15,541 bases of DNA from SOIA01 sp964348015 (lineage in GTDB: Bacteria > Acidobacteriota > Aminicenantia > Aminicenantales > Aminicenantaceae). The stretch is taken from contig CAYGBC010000018.1 of assembly GCA_964348015.1 (NCBI GenBank), positions 1 through 15,541 of the forward strand, read 5' to 3'. Shown piece after piece: positions 14,599 to 15,541 of the stretch. The notes under the pieces were generated by a model that worked only from the letters and a program-made list of their open reading frames with translations, made no database searches and was not told the origin of the DNA. The first letter of the stretch is position 1, and each line of letters starts with the position of its first letter. Made by a program: the position numbers and the translations under genes.

Positions 14599-15081
14599 TT
14601 ACAGCGGGATGATTTCCGCGGATAAAGTCTCGGTATCCAGCAGGGCCACCGTGCCTTTACCTGAAACCCATCCTCCTGTCTCCCCAGGATTGAGAATCAG
14701 GAGCTGTCCTTCCTTTCTGACTTCTGGCTTGTGCGTGTGCGCATAGATGATGACATCATACTTCCCGGTGGCGATGTGGGCATCGACCGACGTGTGGACA
14801 TGAGTGACGACAAAATGACGATTGTTATGCGAGAAGGAGAAAGGCGCTTCCTTGACCTCGCCAAATGAGGCGATGGCTTTCTCCAGCCCTTTTTTTTCTC
14901 CGTCGCAGTTGCCGAACACGGCTTTGACCGGGCAGTTGAGGTTTTCGAGCTCTCGGGCGGCAAAAGGAGCGACGAAGTCCCCGGCATGAATGACCAGCTC
15001 ACATCCGGCATCGTTGAAGAGCCGGACAGCTTTTTTGACCGCAGGAAGGTTATCGTGTGAATCGGCCATGATGCCAATCAT
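14599..15081 (-). CDS. YfcE/MJ0936-type metallophosphoesterase
   Basis: Small calcineurin-fold phosphodiesterase of 160 residues, typical of the MJ0936/YfcE group. These hydrolyse phosphodiesters with two metal ions; the natural substrate is generally unknown. Metal ligands are visible: D7 and H9 (MADSHDN), D35 (HAGD), N58 and D60 (GNCD), H94 (VVTHVH, where relatives often have THGH), and H115 and H117 (YAHTHKP). NPGE (131-134) replaces the more usual NPGS. ATG 15081 is chosen because GAGGA sits 7 nt upstream; a GTG at 15111 would add ten residues but would place that site inside the gene. No neighbour shares its direction closely: about 285 bp of repeats and the possible short ORF separate it from the next minus-strand signals. 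It appears to be transcribed alone. Confidence 0.93.
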   Translation of the reverse strand: MIGIMADSHDNLPAVKKAVRLFNDAGCELVIHAGDFVAPFAARELENLNCPVKAVFGNCDGEKKGLEKAIASFGEVKEAPFSFSHNNRHFVVTHVHTSVDAHIATGKYDVIIYAHTHKPEVRKEGQLLILNPGETGGWVSGKGTVALLDTETLSAEIIPL

Positions 15082-15119
15082 TTCTTTTTCCTCACAAAAA
15101 AAATCTTCCACTTCATTCT

Positions 15120-15149
15120 AAAAAAACAGAGCCGAAATGTCTAATCGGC
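15120..15149 (-). terminator. Weak terminator- or attenuator-like hairpin before the phosphoesterase gene
   Basis: On the minus strand GCCGA (15149-15145) pairs with TCGGC (15135-15131) around a 9-nt loop. TCTG and a run of seven T (15126-15120) follow. It lies about 40 nt upstream of ATG 15081 and downstream of the proposed promoter. It could end an upstream transcript or attenuate this one. The stem is only 5 bp and the T run is offset by 4 nt, so it is weak. Confidence 0.3.
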
Positions 15150-15157
15150 GCCAGGCC

Positions 15158-15184
15158 ATGTTAGCATCTTTATTTCCGTGTCAA
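15158..15184 (-). promoter_or_regulatory. Candidate promoter of the phosphoesterase gene
   Basis: On the minus strand a perfect TTGACA (15184-15179) is followed after 15 bp by TAACAT (15163-15158), which is preceded by TGC as in an extended -10. The spacer is shorter than the usual 17 bp. Transcription would begin near 15150, giving a leader of about 70 nt. Confidence 0.4.
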
Positions 15185-15242
15185 TTTCTTTGGAAATCAG
15201 GCAAATAGATTCGTCAGCCCGTGGATTTTCCCCATCGGCACC

Positions 15243-15427
15243 TTGGAGGGGGAACAGCTCCGCTTTCCCCCTTCCAACGGTCGTTCAACCTTCGGTTTAA
15301 CTCCCTGCCTCCCCTTCTCGGGCTTCGCCCTGCGACCAAAGGGGCATACCCCCTTGGAACCCCCGATTGATTTGCTGCACAAATCAATCCAAATCCGCAT
15401 ATTCCTGGCTCGCTCTCCTCTTCGAGG
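15243..15427. repeat. Chain of small hairpins in a gene-free stretch
   Basis: Six consecutive inverted repeats: 15243-15277 (GGAGGGGGAA with TTTCCCCCTTCC, one mismatch or bulge), 15287-15297 (AACC/GGTT), 15320-15330 (GGGC/GCCC, loop TTC), 15339-15355 (AAGGGG/CCCCTT), 15365-15389 (a perfect 10-bp stem, GATTGATTTG/CAAATCAATC, loop CTGCA) and 15417-15427 (CCTC/GAGG, loop TTC). Several open frames cross it, but their products are Gly/Arg/Pro-rich and without family features, so I do not call a gene. It may be a repeated intergenic element or a structured RNA. Between 15428 and 15541 I see nothing definite. Confidence 0.5.
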
Positions 15428-15541
15428 AACCATGCCCGCTCGCCTCCGGATGGCTTCCTCACAAGTTTGCCTGACTGATTAATTAAAGAAATAGGGATGC
15501 TTCCCAGGCCCATTTTCCCGGATCGGGGAGTGGCTGTGCAT

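Noticed and set aside
15197..15513. Overlapping frames on both strands at the right edge
   Set aside because: They cross the hairpin chain, are Gly/Arg/Pro-rich, disagree on frame and have no convincing start signal.

Overview
The window looks like bacterial chromosome of moderate GC content: core housekeeping genes with Shine-Dalgarno starts, -35/-10 promoters and tightly packed operons. No phage, transposase, CRISPR, rRNA or tRNA gene was seen. The mix of cyclic-2,3-diphosphoglycerate-synthetase-like, carbamate kinase and ornithine carbamoyltransferase genes, long lysine-rich orphan proteins and scattered TGTCATTGCGA-type palindromic repeats would fit an uncultured anaerobe, perhaps Acidobacteriota/Aminicenantota. 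That placement is an impression from family resemblance only.

Layout. Positions 1-361 are non-coding: degenerate repeats, a nested stem-loop and a promoter for valS. A plus-strand cluster follows: valS (valyl-tRNA synthetase), birA (biotin ligase without a repressor domain), coaX (type III pantothenate kinase) and an uncharacterised 213-residue protein. A 286-bp gap with three copies of the palindromic repeat and a possible promoter leads to a two-gene plus-strand unit. It holds rnr (ribonuclease R) and, overlapping it by ATGA, a gene for a SelB-like protein that has SelB domain III and four winged-helix modules but no GTPase domain. It meets a minus-strand operon tail to tail, with 4 bp between the stop codons.

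The minus-strand operon reads from about 14000 down to 8676: a cyclic-2,3-diphosphoglycerate-synthetase-like P-loop protein, carbamate kinase (arcC), ornithine carbamoyltransferase (argF type) and a 699-residue highly charged protein of unknown function. It has a good promoter and Shine-Dalgarno site. Carbamate kinase and the carbamoyltransferase share carbamoyl phosphate, so they can interconvert citrulline with ornithine, ammonia, CO2 and ATP in either direction. The roles of the first and last genes are open.

Upstream of that operon, 14030-14598 holds a possible short basic ORF and a second repeat cluster, including a 53-bp tandem array. A YfcE/MJ0936-type metallophosphoesterase gene (minus strand) follows. 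The window ends in about 460 bp with no convincing gene but a chain of small hairpins.

The main points for follow-up are the GTPase-less SelB-like protein coupled to RNase R, the orphan 699-residue protein in the carbamoyl-phosphate operon, the substitution in BirA's biotinyl-adenylate loop, and the repeat and hairpin elements.
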